From: Microbacterium sp. p3-SID336
GTDB lineage: Bacteria; Actinomycetota; Actinomycetes; Actinomycetales; Microbacteriaceae
Assembly (NCBI RefSeq): GCF_025143365.1
Contig: NZ_JALXPE010000005.1
Location: 1 to 64,000 of the forward strand
Reading direction: 5' to 3'
DNA length: 64,000 nt
Shown here: positions 7,792 through 16,278 of the stretch, piece by piece
Layout of the letters: each line of letters opens with the position of its first letter
How positions within the stretch are numbered: position 1 is the stretch's first letter
Notes under the pieces: model-generated
Seen by the model: the letters and a program-made list of their open reading frames with translations, nothing else
Told to the model about the DNA's origin: nothing
The model's database searches: none
Translations under genes and position numbers: made by a program

Positions 7792-8493
7792 GTGAGCTTC
7801 CTGTGGGATCCCCACCTGTTCGTCGAGCTCGGTCTCCTCGCTCTCGCGTTCGTGCTCTCCCTCGCCGTGGGCGTCGAGAGGTCCCGCAAGCTGAAGAATG
7901 CGGGGCTGCGCACGCACGTGCTCGTCGGGCTCGGATCGGCGATCTTCACCCTCATCTCGGCCTACGGATTCGAGGGCGTGCTCGGCCCCGACGTGGCCGT
8001 CGATCCCTCGCGCATCGCCGCCCAGGTGGTGTCCGGCATCGGATTCCTCGGGGCGGGCGTGATCTTCGTGCGCAACAACGCGGTATCGGGTCTCACCTCG
8101 GCGGCGACCATCTGGGTGGTCGCGGCGATCGGCATGGCCTGCGGGGCGAACATGCCATTGCTCGCGATCGCCGGCACGGGCCTGCATCTGCTGACGGTCG
8201 GGCCGCTGTCCCGACTGCGCGACCGGGTGCGCCCTGAGCCCGAGCGGCTGCGCGTGACGCTGCAGTACGCCGCCGACCGGGGTGCGCTGCGCGAGGTGAT
8301 GGCCGCCGCCGAGCGCCGGGGCCTGCCGGCGACGCTGCTCGGTGCCGCGCGGATCCACGGGGAGTCCGACATGCGCGCGACGCTCGAGTTCGCCGAGGCC
8401 GCGCCCGACTCGCGGTCCGAGCTCATCGACGCGATCGCCCGGCTCGACGGGGTGCGCTCGGTGGTCGTCCAGGGCTTCGCCGAAGACGATTGA
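7792..8493 (+). CDS. MgtC/SapB-family membrane protein
   Basis: 233 residues. GTG start preceded by GGAGC. The N-terminal 130 residues contain about four hydrophobic helices with the family pattern ALAVGVERSRKLKNAGLRTHVLVGLGSA and GIGFLGAGVIFVRNNAVSGLTSAATIWVVAAIG; the last 90 residues form a soluble domain. MgtC-like proteins are linked to growth in low magnesium and to ATP-synthase modulation in pathogens; in environmental actinobacteria the role is not defined. The stop codon lies inside the -35 element of the next promoter. Confidence 0.92.
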   Translation: MSFLWDPHLFVELGLLALAFVLSLAVGVERSRKLKNAGLRTHVLVGLGSAIFTLISAYGFEGVLGPDVAVDPSRIAAQVVSGIGFLGAGVIFVRNNAVSGLTSAATIWVVAAIGMACGANMPLLAIAGTGLHLLTVGPLSRLRDRVRPEPERLRVTLQYAADRGALREVMAAAERRGLPATLLGAARIHGESDMRATLEFAEAAPDSRSELIDAIARLDGVRSVVVQGFAEDD

Positions 8494-8518
8494 TGCATAT
8501 GTCATGACCTGCTAACAT
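8490..8518 (+). promoter_or_regulatory. Predicted sigma-70-type promoter for the 8.5-18.9 kb catabolic block
   Basis: TTGATG (8490-8495), a 17-bp spacer and TAACAT (8513-8518) form a good housekeeping promoter about 48 bp before the GTG start of the first gene. The -35 element overlaps the stop codon of the MgtC/SapB gene. Found by eye. Confidence 0.55.
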
Positions 8519-8565
8519 TCGAGACGGACCTGGGGTCCGACCATTCGATGGAGAAAGGAACACGC

Positions 8566-9474
8566 GTGATCCGCATCGCGAACGCGCCGGTGAGCTACGG
8601 GGTCTTCGAGTTGGCTCGGCCCGATCTCGTGGCACTCCCGGAGGGGGAGGAGCTCGCCCGCTGGATCAGCGACGCGGGGTACCAGGGAATCGATCTGGGG
8701 CCCGTCGGACTCCTCGGCACCGGCTCCGCGCTCAGCGAGCGCCTCGACCGACACGGCCTCGACCTGGCCGGAGGCTGGATCGACCTTCCGTTCGCGGGCG
8801 ACGAGGAGCGGTTCGCCGCGGCCCTCTCCGGACTCGACGCCACCCTCGACGTCTTCGTCACCGCCGCCGAGCGCGGGCAGGAGCTCGCGCCGCTGCCCAC
8901 GCTCGCCGACTCCGGCAGCCCCGAGCGCAAGGCGCACCCCGGCGGTGCCCCCGAGCTGACCCTGCGCGGAGACGACTGGTCCCGCTTCGCCGACCGCGTC
9001 AACGTCGCCGCCGCGCGCGTGCGCGACCGTGGCCTGGAGCCCACGTTCCACCACCACGCCTGCACCTACGTCGAGACCCCGGAGGAGGTCGACGCGCTGC
9101 TCGCGACAACCGAGGTGGATCTGACCTACGACTCCGGCCACCTGCTCATCGGCGGCGGTGACCCGCTGCCGGACTTCCGCCGCTGGCGCGACCGGGTGAA
9201 CCACCTGCACCTCAAGGACGCCCGCACGGCGATCCTCCACGAGGCGCTCACGGCCGACGACCCCATGCGCTCCGTGTGGGAGAAGCGCGTGTTCGTGCCC
9301 CTCGGGGAGGGGGACCTCGCCGTCGATGCACTGCTCGACGAGATCGTCGCGAGCGGCTACGCGGGCTGGCTCATCGTGGAGCAGGACGTGGTGCCGCGCT
9401 CCGCCGAGGACGTGGAGCGCGCCCAGGCCGACCAGGTCGCCAACCGCGAGGCCCTGCGGCGGTGGTTCGCGTGA
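8566..9474 (+). CDS. TIM-barrel sugar isomerase/dehydratase, IolE/IolI-like
   Basis: 302 residues. The AP-endonuclease-2 barrel is seen in IANAPVSYGVFE (start), GYQGIDLGPVGLLG, FHHHACTYVETPEE, DLTYDSGHL, NHLHLKDA and IVEQD, which place metal ligands (Glu, Asp, His, Glu) along the barrel. The N-terminal NAPxSxGV pattern and LGPxG resemble actinobacterial inosose dehydratase/isomerase proteins, so dehydration or isomerisation of a keto-inositol is the likely role; a related action on 3-keto sugars is an alternative. Start chosen at GTG 8566 because AAAGGA stands 6 bp before it. Its stop overlaps the next gene by 4 bp. Confidence 0.82.
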   Translation: MIRIANAPVSYGVFELARPDLVALPEGEELARWISDAGYQGIDLGPVGLLGTGSALSERLDRHGLDLAGGWIDLPFAGDEERFAAALSGLDATLDVFVTAAERGQELAPLPTLADSGSPERKAHPGGAPELTLRGDDWSRFADRVNVAAARVRDRGLEPTFHHHACTYVETPEEVDALLATTEVDLTYDSGHLLIGGGDPLPDFRRWRDRVNHLHLKDARTAILHEALTADDPMRSVWEKRVFVPLGEGDLAVDALLDEIVASGYAGWLIVEQDVVPRSAEDVERAQADQVANREALRRWFA

Positions 9475-10634
9475 CCGTCACCCGCGTCGCCGTGATCGGT
9501 CTCGGCGCCATCAGCCAGAGCGTGCACCTGCCGCTGCTGCGTCGCAACGCCGAGGCGTTCGCGATCGCCGCCCTCGTCGACCTCTCCGCCGCCCGCACGG
9601 CCGACATGGGCGCGCGCTACGGCGTTCCCTCCACGCAGCTGTTCACCTCGGTGGACGACCTCGTCGCCGCGAAGGCCGCCGGCGACCTCGACGTGGATGC
9701 GGCCATCCTCGCGACCACGGGCTCGCACGCCGGAGACACCCTCCGGCTGATCCGCGCCGGCATCCGCGTGCTGGCCGAGAAGCCGCTCGCATACTCGGTC
9801 GCCGAGCTCGACGCCCTCACCGCGTACGGCCAGGAGGCCGGCATCGACCTGCGCGACTGGGTGCGCGTCGGCTACATGAAGGAGTACGACACCGCGTCGC
9901 AGCGCGCGAAGGAGCTCCTCGCGGACAAGAACCTGCGGGCGGTCGGCGTGCAGGTCATGCATCCGCTCGACGGCTCGCAGCTCGCCTACGCCCGCCTCGC
10001 GGCCCCCACCGGCGACGTGTCGCGCGAGGCCGTCGAGCCGCTGCTCGCCGCGACCGCCTCGGTCGTGGACGGGGCCGTCGGCAGCGACCTCCCCGGCGAC
10101 CTCCGCACGCTCTACACCAACGTCGTGCTCGGCTCGATCGTGCACGACGTGGGACTGCTGCGGGAGCTGGTCGGCGGACTCGGCGACGTGGCCTTCGCGC
10201 AGCACTGGGGGCCGAAGATGCCCGGCTCCGTGCACCTGCGCGGCACTCTGGCCCGCGACGAGACGCCGTGGACCGTCGACTGGCACTACATCGACGGGTA
10301 CCCCGACTACCAGGAGACCGTCACCTTCCACCACGAGACCGGGTCCGTCGAGCTCGTCTTCGGGGTGCCGTATGTGACGAACCTCCCCACGATCCTCCGC
10401 GTGACCGAGAGCCACCCGGAGCTGGGCATCCGCGTGAGCGAATCGCGGTGGATGCAGCAAGAGGCTTTCGAGAACGAGCTGTACGCACTCGCGGCCCTGG
10501 TCCGCGGCGAGCGCCCCAACGGGGCGAGCGTCGAGGAGTCCATCGCCGACGTGCGTGTCGGGCAGCGGATGATCCGCGCGCTCGCGCTCTCGAAGGGCTT
10601 CGCACTCGCACCGAGCGCCGAAGCCGCGCAGTAG
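9471..10634 (+). CDS. Gfo/Idh/MocA-family oxidoreductase, atypical active site
   Basis: 387 residues. A Rossmann N-terminus (VIGLGAISQSVHLPLL) and the AEKPLAYSV segment give the NAD(P)-binding domain and conserved Lys; GYMKEYD begins the substrate domain. In Bacillus inositol dehydrogenase the triad is completed by Asp and His in an HEIDVLHWL-type segment; here the matching segment reads HDVGLLREL, so both positions look replaced by Gly and Arg. It is the only candidate inositol dehydrogenase in the block, yet may do another oxidation, such as at a glycoside ring. GTG start overlaps the preceding stop by 4 bp. Specific substrate is not assignable. Confidence 0.82.
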   Translation: MTVTRVAVIGLGAISQSVHLPLLRRNAEAFAIAALVDLSAARTADMGARYGVPSTQLFTSVDDLVAAKAAGDLDVDAAILATTGSHAGDTLRLIRAGIRVLAEKPLAYSVAELDALTAYGQEAGIDLRDWVRVGYMKEYDTASQRAKELLADKNLRAVGVQVMHPLDGSQLAYARLAAPTGDVSREAVEPLLAATASVVDGAVGSDLPGDLRTLYTNVVLGSIVHDVGLLRELVGGLGDVAFAQHWGPKMPGSVHLRGTLARDETPWTVDWHYIDGYPDYQETVTFHHETGSVELVFGVPYVTNLPTILRVTESHPELGIRVSESRWMQQEAFENELYALAALVRGERPNGASVEESIADVRVGQRMIRALALSKGFALAPSAEAAQ

Positions 10635-10697
10635 ACACCCGCAACACCCGAATCCGAGCGCCTCAGCTCGGGGATCAGCGACACAGAAAGGTCGGAA

Positions 10698-12107
10698 ATG
10701 GTCACGTATGGAAAGCGCCGCCTCATCGCGGCGTTCGCCCTCACCACCGTCGGTGCGGTCGTCCTGGCCGGCTGCTCCGGAGGATCGGAGCCCGAGACGG
10801 AGGAGTCGTCGGGGCCCGTCACCCTGACCCTCACCACCAACTCCATCACCGGCGGCAAGAACGCCGCCGAGGCCGACTGGATCGCGGACTGGGTCGTCCC
10901 CGAGTTCGAGAAGGCCATGAAGGAGGACGGCAAGGACGTCACCGTCGAGTTCCAGCCGCAGGGCGTGGACGACGAGGACTACAAGACGAAGATCGCCCTC
11001 GACCTGCAGTCCGGCAAGGGCGCCGACATCATCGGCATGGACGGCATCTGGGTCGGCGAGTTCGCCGAGGCCGGCTACATCAAGCCGCTCGCCGAGGTCG
11101 GCGGAGACGCCGTGGACGACTGGGACGGCTGGGCGCAGATCCCCGACGCCGTGCAGAGCGCGCTGTCGTTCGACGGCGACCGCTACGGCGTGCCGCAGGG
11201 CGCCGACGGCCGGGTGCTCTACTACAACAAGGACCTGTTCGCGCAGGCCGGCCTCGACGAGGAGTGGGCGCCGGAGAGCTGGGACGACATCCTGGACGCG
11301 GCGAAGGACCTCAAGCAGCTCGACGGGGTGACCCCGATCCAGCTCAACGCGGGCACCGCGATGGGTGAGGCCACCACCATGCAGGGCCTGCTGCCGATGC
11401 TCGTCGGCACCGGCGAGCAGGTGTACGAGGACGACAAGTGGGTCGGCGCGACCGACGGGATGAAGGAGGTCCTCGACCTCTACAAGACCATCTACGTCGA
11501 CGAGGGCCTGGGCGACCCGGTGCTGCAGCAGGAGGCCTCCGGCCGCGACACCTCGTTCCAGCTCTTCGCCGAGGGCAAGATCGGCATCCTGCTGGAGGGC
11601 GACTACTTCTGGCGCTCGGTCATCAACCCCGCCGAGGGCGTGGGCACCGCGCCCATGGCCGACCGCGACGAGGTCGTTGGCTACGCCAAGATCCCCGCGA
11701 TCGAGCCGGGCGAGGGCATCAAGGACCAGGACTACGTCTCGATGTCGGGCGGCACCGGTCGCGTGCTCAACCCCAACTCGAAGAACCCCGAGCTGGCGTG
11801 GGAGCTGCTCGCGTTCATGAACTCGCCCGAGGCGTACGAGGCCCGTGCCGCCGGCACCCTCGCGATCTCGCCGCGTGACGACGTGAACGAGAAGCTGCTC
11901 TCCTCCGACCCGATGCTGACGTTCGTGAGCCAGGAGGTGCTGCCGATCACGGCGTACCGCCCGGGTCTGGCCGCCTACCCGCAGGTGTCCGTGCTGCTGC
12001 AGCAGGCCACGCTCGACGTCGCCACCGGCACCTCGGTGGACGACGCCCTGCAGACCTACGTCCGTGGTCTCGAAGGCGTCGTGGGTCCGGACGCGATCTC
12101 CGAGTGA
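10698..12107 (+). CDS. Carbohydrate ABC transporter substrate-binding lipoprotein
   Basis: 469 residues. Signal MVTYGKRRLIAAFALTT with lipobox VVLAGC places the lipidated Cys at residue 26, followed by a Ser/Glu-rich linker. The remaining part has the family 1 extracellular-solute-binding pattern (YGVPQGADGRVLYYNKDLFAQAG; ILLEGDYFWRS; SKNPELAWELLAFMNSPEA). It captures the sugar outside the cell and hands it to the two permeases that follow. AAAGGTCGGAA precedes the ATG. Ligand not predictable; the neighbours suggest an inositol- or mannose-containing compound. Confidence 0.93.
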   Translation: MVTYGKRRLIAAFALTTVGAVVLAGCSGGSEPETEESSGPVTLTLTTNSITGGKNAAEADWIADWVVPEFEKAMKEDGKDVTVEFQPQGVDDEDYKTKIALDLQSGKGADIIGMDGIWVGEFAEAGYIKPLAEVGGDAVDDWDGWAQIPDAVQSALSFDGDRYGVPQGADGRVLYYNKDLFAQAGLDEEWAPESWDDILDAAKDLKQLDGVTPIQLNAGTAMGEATTMQGLLPMLVGTGEQVYEDDKWVGATDGMKEVLDLYKTIYVDEGLGDPVLQQEASGRDTSFQLFAEGKIGILLEGDYFWRSVINPAEGVGTAPMADRDEVVGYAKIPAIEPGEGIKDQDYVSMSGGTGRVLNPNSKNPELAWELLAFMNSPEAYEARAAGTLAISPRDDVNEKLLSSDPMLTFVSQEVLPITAYRPGLAAYPQVSVLLQQATLDVATGTSVDDALQTYVRGLEGVVGPDAISE

Positions 12108-13057
12108 CCATGACGCAAGCAACGATGCCGGCGGGGAGCGTCACCGCTCCCCGCCGGCGCCGCGCGGAGGATGTGGCGGGCCTCGGGCGCGCCAGGGCGA
12201 CGCTGTTCGCGGCGCCCGGCCTCCTCCTGATCGGCCTGTTCCTCCTCTTCCCGGCGATCTGGACCGTCTACCTCGGGATGACGAACTACCGTCTGACCGG
12301 GTTCGCCGCCGCCAACCCGGAGTTCGTCGGACTGGAGAACTTCTCCACCGCGCTCAATGACCCGCGGTTCTGGAACTCGCTGTGGCTGACGCTGGTGTTC
12401 GTGCTCGTGTCGGGCATCATCGGGCAGACCGTGCTCGGGTTCGCGCTGGCGTGGATGCTCCGCAACGTCCGCCCCGGCGTGAAGACGTTCGTCGAGACCC
12501 TTGTTCTCGCCGCCTGGGTCATCCCCGCCTCCGTGGCCTCGTTCCTGTGGCTCGCCCTGCTCGACCGCCGCAGCGGCACCCTCAACGCCCTGCTCGGCAC
12601 CGAGGGCGCGGCCTGGCTGATCGAGCACCCCATGGAGTGCATCATCATCTTCAACATCTGGGTCGGGACCGCGTTCTCGATGCAGCTGTTCTCCTCGGCG
12701 ATCAGCGCCGTCCCGCCGTCCCAGCTGGAGAGCGCCCGCATGGTCGGCGCCAACACCTGGCAGCAGCTGCGCGACGTGATCCTGCCGAACATCAAGGGCC
12801 ACCTGCTGACCAACACCCTGCTGATCACGCTGTGGACCTTCAACACCTTCACGCCGTACCTGCTCACCGCGGGCGGACCCAACGGGCAGACCGACATCCT
12901 CTCGGTGTACATCTACCAGACCGCCATCCCGGGCGGGCAGCTGGGTCTCGGTGCGGCGATCTCGCTCATCATGCTCCTCATCAACCTCGTGATCGCGCTC
13001 ATGTACACGCGGGTCTCGCGGGGCCGGAGCACCAAGAAGAAGAAGGTGCGCTCATGA
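12104..13057 (+). CDS. Carbohydrate ABC transporter permease, MalF/UgpA type
   Basis: 317 residues, six predicted transmembrane segments starting with TLFAAPGLLLIGLFLLFPAIW. The EAA loop that contacts the ATPase reads SARMVGANTWQQLRDVILPNI. GTG at 12104 overlaps the stop of the binding-protein gene (GTGA); an ATG at 12110 is an equally possible start. Ends with a Lys-rich cytoplasmic tail and overlaps the next permease gene by 4 bp. Confidence 0.93.
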   Translation: MTMTQATMPAGSVTAPRRRRAEDVAGLGRARATLFAAPGLLLIGLFLLFPAIWTVYLGMTNYRLTGFAAANPEFVGLENFSTALNDPRFWNSLWLTLVFVLVSGIIGQTVLGFALAWMLRNVRPGVKTFVETLVLAAWVIPASVASFLWLALLDRRSGTLNALLGTEGAAWLIEHPMECIIIFNIWVGTAFSMQLFSSAISAVPPSQLESARMVGANTWQQLRDVILPNIKGHLLTNTLLITLWTFNTFTPYLLTAGGPNGQTDILSVYIYQTAIPGGQLGLGAAISLIMLLINLVIALMYTRVSRGRSTKKKKVRS

Positions 13058-13908
13058 TGACCACCATCAAGACCGTGGCGCGCGACCGCTCGGTGACGCA
13101 CTTCGTCTCGCGGATCCTCTTCACGCTCGTGCTCGTGCTGGTGTCGCTGTTCTTCGCGCTGCCGATGGTGTGGCTGATCCTCGCTCCGTTCGACGCGACG
13201 CCGTCGCTCACGGTGTCCTGGCCGGACTGGACGCTGGACAACTTCGCGCGGCTGGTGGAGAACCCGTACGCGATGAAGTCGATCCTGAACTCGCTGATCC
13301 TCGGCATCGGGACCATGGCGCTGGTGATCGTGCTCGGCGCGCTGGCGTCGTACGCCATGAGCCGCATCAACATCCCCGGGCGCGACGGCATCCTCTACGG
13401 GCTGCTGCTGCTGTCGTCGATCGTGACCGGGACCGCGGCCATGGTGCCCACCTTCCAGCTCATCAACCAGCTGCAGCTGATCAACACGCACGTCGGTGTG
13501 ATCCTCGTGCTCGCCGGCGGCATCCTGCCCACGGTGATCTTCATCCTCAAGGACTTCATGGACTCGATCCCGAAGTCGTACGAGGAGTCGGCGCGCCTGT
13601 ACGGCGCCGGGCCCTTCCGCATCCTGAAGGACGTGGTGGTGCCGATCGCCCGGCCGGGGCTGGCGTTCATCGCGATCTGGACCATCGTGCAGGTGTGGGG
13701 CAACTTCCTGGTGCCGTTCCTGCTGCTGCGCACGCCCGACATGCAGCCGGCCGCCGTGCTCATGTACACCTTCTACACCGAGAGCGGTCAGGCCGACCTG
13801 CGGCTCATCTCCGCGTTCTCGCTGGTCTTCTCGGTGCCCGTCCTCCTCATCTACTTCTTCGTCAACCGCCGCTACGGCTTCCGCTTCCACGGAGGGATCA
13901 AGTCCTGA
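13054..13908 (+). CDS. Carbohydrate ABC transporter permease, MalG/UgpE type
   Basis: 284 residues with six membrane segments; first one FTLVLVLVSLFFALPMVWLI. The EAA loop is seen in YEESARLYGAGPFRILKDVVVPIARPG. The ATG lies in ATGA, overlapping the previous stop by 4 bp, and its own stop overlaps the ATPase start by 1 bp, so all four transporter genes are tightly coupled. It pairs with the upstream permease to form the channel. Confidence 0.93.
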   Translation: MMTTIKTVARDRSVTHFVSRILFTLVLVLVSLFFALPMVWLILAPFDATPSLTVSWPDWTLDNFARLVENPYAMKSILNSLILGIGTMALVIVLGALASYAMSRINIPGRDGILYGLLLLSSIVTGTAAMVPTFQLINQLQLINTHVGVILVLAGGILPTVIFILKDFMDSIPKSYEESARLYGAGPFRILKDVVVPIARPGLAFIAIWTIVQVWGNFLVPFLLLRTPDMQPAAVLMYTFYTESGQADLRLISAFSLVFSVPVLLIYFFVNRRYGFRFHGGIKS

Positions 13909-14981
13909 TGGCCGCCATCATCGCAACAGAACTCGTCAAGGAGTACCCCGGTGGGGTGCGCGGCGTCGACAGCGTCGACGTCGAGATCGCCGACGGCGAG
14001 TTCTTCGCCCTCCTCGGTCCCTCCGGCTGCGGGAAGACCACGCTGCTCCGCTCGATCGCGGGCCTGGAGAGCATCACCTCCGGGAAGCTCACGATCGGCG
14101 AGAAGGACGTCACGAACGCCGAGCCCGGCGAGCGCGGCGTGGCCATGGTCTTCCAGGACTACGCGCTGTTCCCGCACATGGACGTCGCCGACAACATCGC
14201 CTACCCGCTGCGGATCCGTCGTGTCGCCAAGAACGAGCGCCGCGCCACGGCCGAGTCCGTCGCGAACGGCCTCTCGCTGAACGGCCTCATCGAGCGCCGC
14301 CCCGGGCAGCTCTCCGGCGGACAGCAGCAGCGTGTGGCGCTCGCCCGCGCGGTGGCGACCCGGCCGGACGTGCTGCTCCTGGACGAGCCGCTGTCGAACC
14401 TCGACGCCCGGCTGCGGCTCGAAGCGCGGACGTTCCTCAAGGAGCTGCAGCGCGACCTCGGTGTCACCACCGTGTTCGTGACCCACGACCAGGCCGAGGC
14501 GCTCGCGCTCGCCGACCGGATCGCGGTCATGAAGGCGGGCAAGCTGCAGCAGATCGGCTCTCCCCGCGAGATCTTCCATCGGCCGAACAACACCTTCGTC
14601 GCCGGCTTCATCGGCTCGGTGCCGATGAATCTGCTGGAGACCACGGTCACGGGTGGCCGCGTGCGCATCGGCGACGCCGACGTGCCCGTGCCCGCCGAGG
14701 CTACCGCTGCCGTCCGCGAGGGCCAGTCCGTGAGCTGGGGCATCCGCCCCGAGTACCTGCGCTGGTCGACCGAGCCCGTCGAGGGCGGCATCGCGGCGGA
14801 GGTCGTCGTGACCGAGACGCTCGGCGCGACCAGCCTGGTGCTGGTGAGCGCGGGCGAGCACAAGCTGCAGGTCGTCGTGCCCGAGGAGCAGGAGCCCGCC
14901 GCGGGCGACCGCGGCTGGATCGTGCCGCAGCTGGGCCGCGCGCTGCTGTTCGACACCGAGACCACGGAGCGCATCGGCTGA
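13908..14981 (+). CDS. Carbohydrate ABC transporter ATPase, UgpC/MsmK type
   Basis: 357 residues. Walker A GPSGCGKTT (about residues 38-46), Q-loop VFQDYALFPHM, signature LSGGQQQRVALARA, Walker B LLLDEPLSNLDA and switch His in FVTHDQAEALALADR are all intact. The last 120 residues form a TOBE/OB-like regulatory domain (GFIGSVPMNLLE; WGIRPEYLRW). It energises the importer encoded upstream. That the importer has its own ATPase is notable, as many actinobacterial sugar importers share one MsiK ATPase. Confidence 0.94.
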   Translation: MAAIIATELVKEYPGGVRGVDSVDVEIADGEFFALLGPSGCGKTTLLRSIAGLESITSGKLTIGEKDVTNAEPGERGVAMVFQDYALFPHMDVADNIAYPLRIRRVAKNERRATAESVANGLSLNGLIERRPGQLSGGQQQRVALARAVATRPDVLLLDEPLSNLDARLRLEARTFLKELQRDLGVTTVFVTHDQAEALALADRIAVMKAGKLQQIGSPREIFHRPNNTFVAGFIGSVPMNLLETTVTGGRVRIGDADVPVPAEATAAVREGQSVSWGIRPEYLRWSTEPVEGGIAAEVVVTETLGATSLVLVSAGEHKLQVVVPEEQEPAAGDRGWIVPQLGRALLFDTETTERIG

Positions 14982-16237
14982 TGACCGCCACCCGCACCAC
15001 CCTCCACCTCACCCACGAGATCCAGAACGCGGACCGCTACGTGCGGGTGCCGTTCGACGTGCCCCGCGGCACGGACTCGCTGGAGGTGCGCATCTCCTAC
15101 GACACCGAGGCGGCCGTGATCGACCTCGGCTGCGAAGGCGCTGCGGGGTGGCGCGGCTGGTCCGGCGGTGCGCGCCACGACTACGTGATCCGCAGCGACG
15201 ACGCCACCCCCGGCTACCTCCCCGGTCCGCTCGAGGAGGGGGAGTGGAACGTGATCCTCGGCGTGCACCGGCTGAGCGCGGGCGGCGCCGACGTGACCGT
15301 CGAGGTGCTGCTGCCCGCGGAGTCGGGCATCGACCACGGGCCCGTGCCCGCGCCGGTGACCGGGGTGCCGCGGGGGAGCAGCAGGAACCTCCCGGCGGCG
15401 CAGGGCTTGCGGTGGTACGCGGGCGACTTCCACGCCCACACCGTGCACTCGGACGGGCAGGAGAGCATCGCGGGGCTCGCGTCCCTCGGGGTGCGGGCGG
15501 GGCTGGACTTCCTGGCCGTGACCGACCACAACACCACGAGCCACCACGCGCATCTGCCGGGTGTGGGCGCCGCGCAGGGCATCACGCTGCTGCCCGGCCA
15601 GGAGGTGACCACGCACCGGGGTCACGCGAACGCCTTCGGCGACATCGGCTGGATCGACTTCCGGCGCCCCGCGCAGGAGTGGGTCGACGAGGTGGAGCGC
15701 CGCGGCGGCGTGCTCAGCGTGAACCACCCGATCTCGGGCGACTGCTCGTGGCTGCATCCGCTCGACCGCACCCCGCGGGCGATCGAGCTGTGGCACTCGA
15801 CCTGGTACCGCGAGCTGATCGCGACCTCGCCCCTGGCGTTCCACGAGCGGTGGGACAAGAGTGCGGTGCTGCTCGGCGGGGCCGACTTCCACATGCGGAG
15901 CCAGGGCGTCGGCCCCGGCACCCCGACCACGTGGGTCGCGGCAGAGGACGACTCGGCCGAGGCGATCCTCGCGGGTGTCGCGGCGGGCCGCACCGCGATC
16001 ATGGGCGGCGTCACCGTGCGCGACGGCCTCAGCACGCCCGAGCTGTTCACCGCCCCCGTGCTGCTGCGCATCGACGGCGAGCTGCTCGCGATCGACGCCG
16101 ACGGGCTGATCCTCGTGGACGGCGCGGGCGAGCGTCGCTCCGTGCACGGCGCCAGAGCCTCCTTCTCCGGCGACCCCGCCGCCGGCCCGTACTACCTGCT
16201 GCACCCCGACCGCAGCATCGCCGCCCTCTGCGCCTGA
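14981..16237 (+). CDS. CehA/McbA-family PHP-domain metallohydrolase
   Basis: 418 residues. After an N-terminal beta-rich region of about 140 residues comes a PHP domain: GDFHAHTVHSDGQESI (metal-binding His/His and Asp), AVTDHNTTSHHAH, LPGQEVTTHRGHANAFG, SVNHP and LGGADFHM supply the trinuclear metal ligands. PHP proteins hydrolyse phosphoesters; the CehA/McbA branch is named for carbaryl hydrolase. The start (TGATG) overlaps the transporter ATPase stop, so it is translated with the importer and probably acts on the imported compound. In this context cleavage of a phosphodiester such as a glycerophospho-inositol glycoside is a testable guess, not a demonstrated activity. Confidence 0.87.
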   Translation: MTATRTTLHLTHEIQNADRYVRVPFDVPRGTDSLEVRISYDTEAAVIDLGCEGAAGWRGWSGGARHDYVIRSDDATPGYLPGPLEEGEWNVILGVHRLSAGGADVTVEVLLPAESGIDHGPVPAPVTGVPRGSSRNLPAAQGLRWYAGDFHAHTVHSDGQESIAGLASLGVRAGLDFLAVTDHNTTSHHAHLPGVGAAQGITLLPGQEVTTHRGHANAFGDIGWIDFRRPAQEWVDEVERRGGVLSVNHPISGDCSWLHPLDRTPRAIELWHSTWYRELIATSPLAFHERWDKSAVLLGGADFHMRSQGVGPGTPTTWVAAEDDSAEAILAGVAAGRTAIMGGVTVRDGLSTPELFTAPVLLRIDGELLAIDADGLILVDGAGERRSVHGARASFSGDPAAGPYYLLHPDRSIAALCA

Positions 16238-16278
16238 GCGCACCGAACGACCCATCAGAGATACAGGAGTCCCCGCCC

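Noticed and set aside
9357..12122. 921-residue minus-strand open frame
   Set aside because: It covers the Gfo/Idh/MocA and substrate-binding genes antisense and is rich in His, Arg, Gly and Val, the usual mirror of high-GC codons; no domain pattern.
14201..16255. 684-residue minus-strand open frame
   Set aside because: Antisense shadow of the ABC ATPase and PHP-hydrolase genes.
15148..16278. N-terminal extension of the alpha-mannosidase by 377 residues
   Set aside because: The extension is the PHP-hydrolase gene in the wrong frame; GH38 homology begins right at the GTG 16279.
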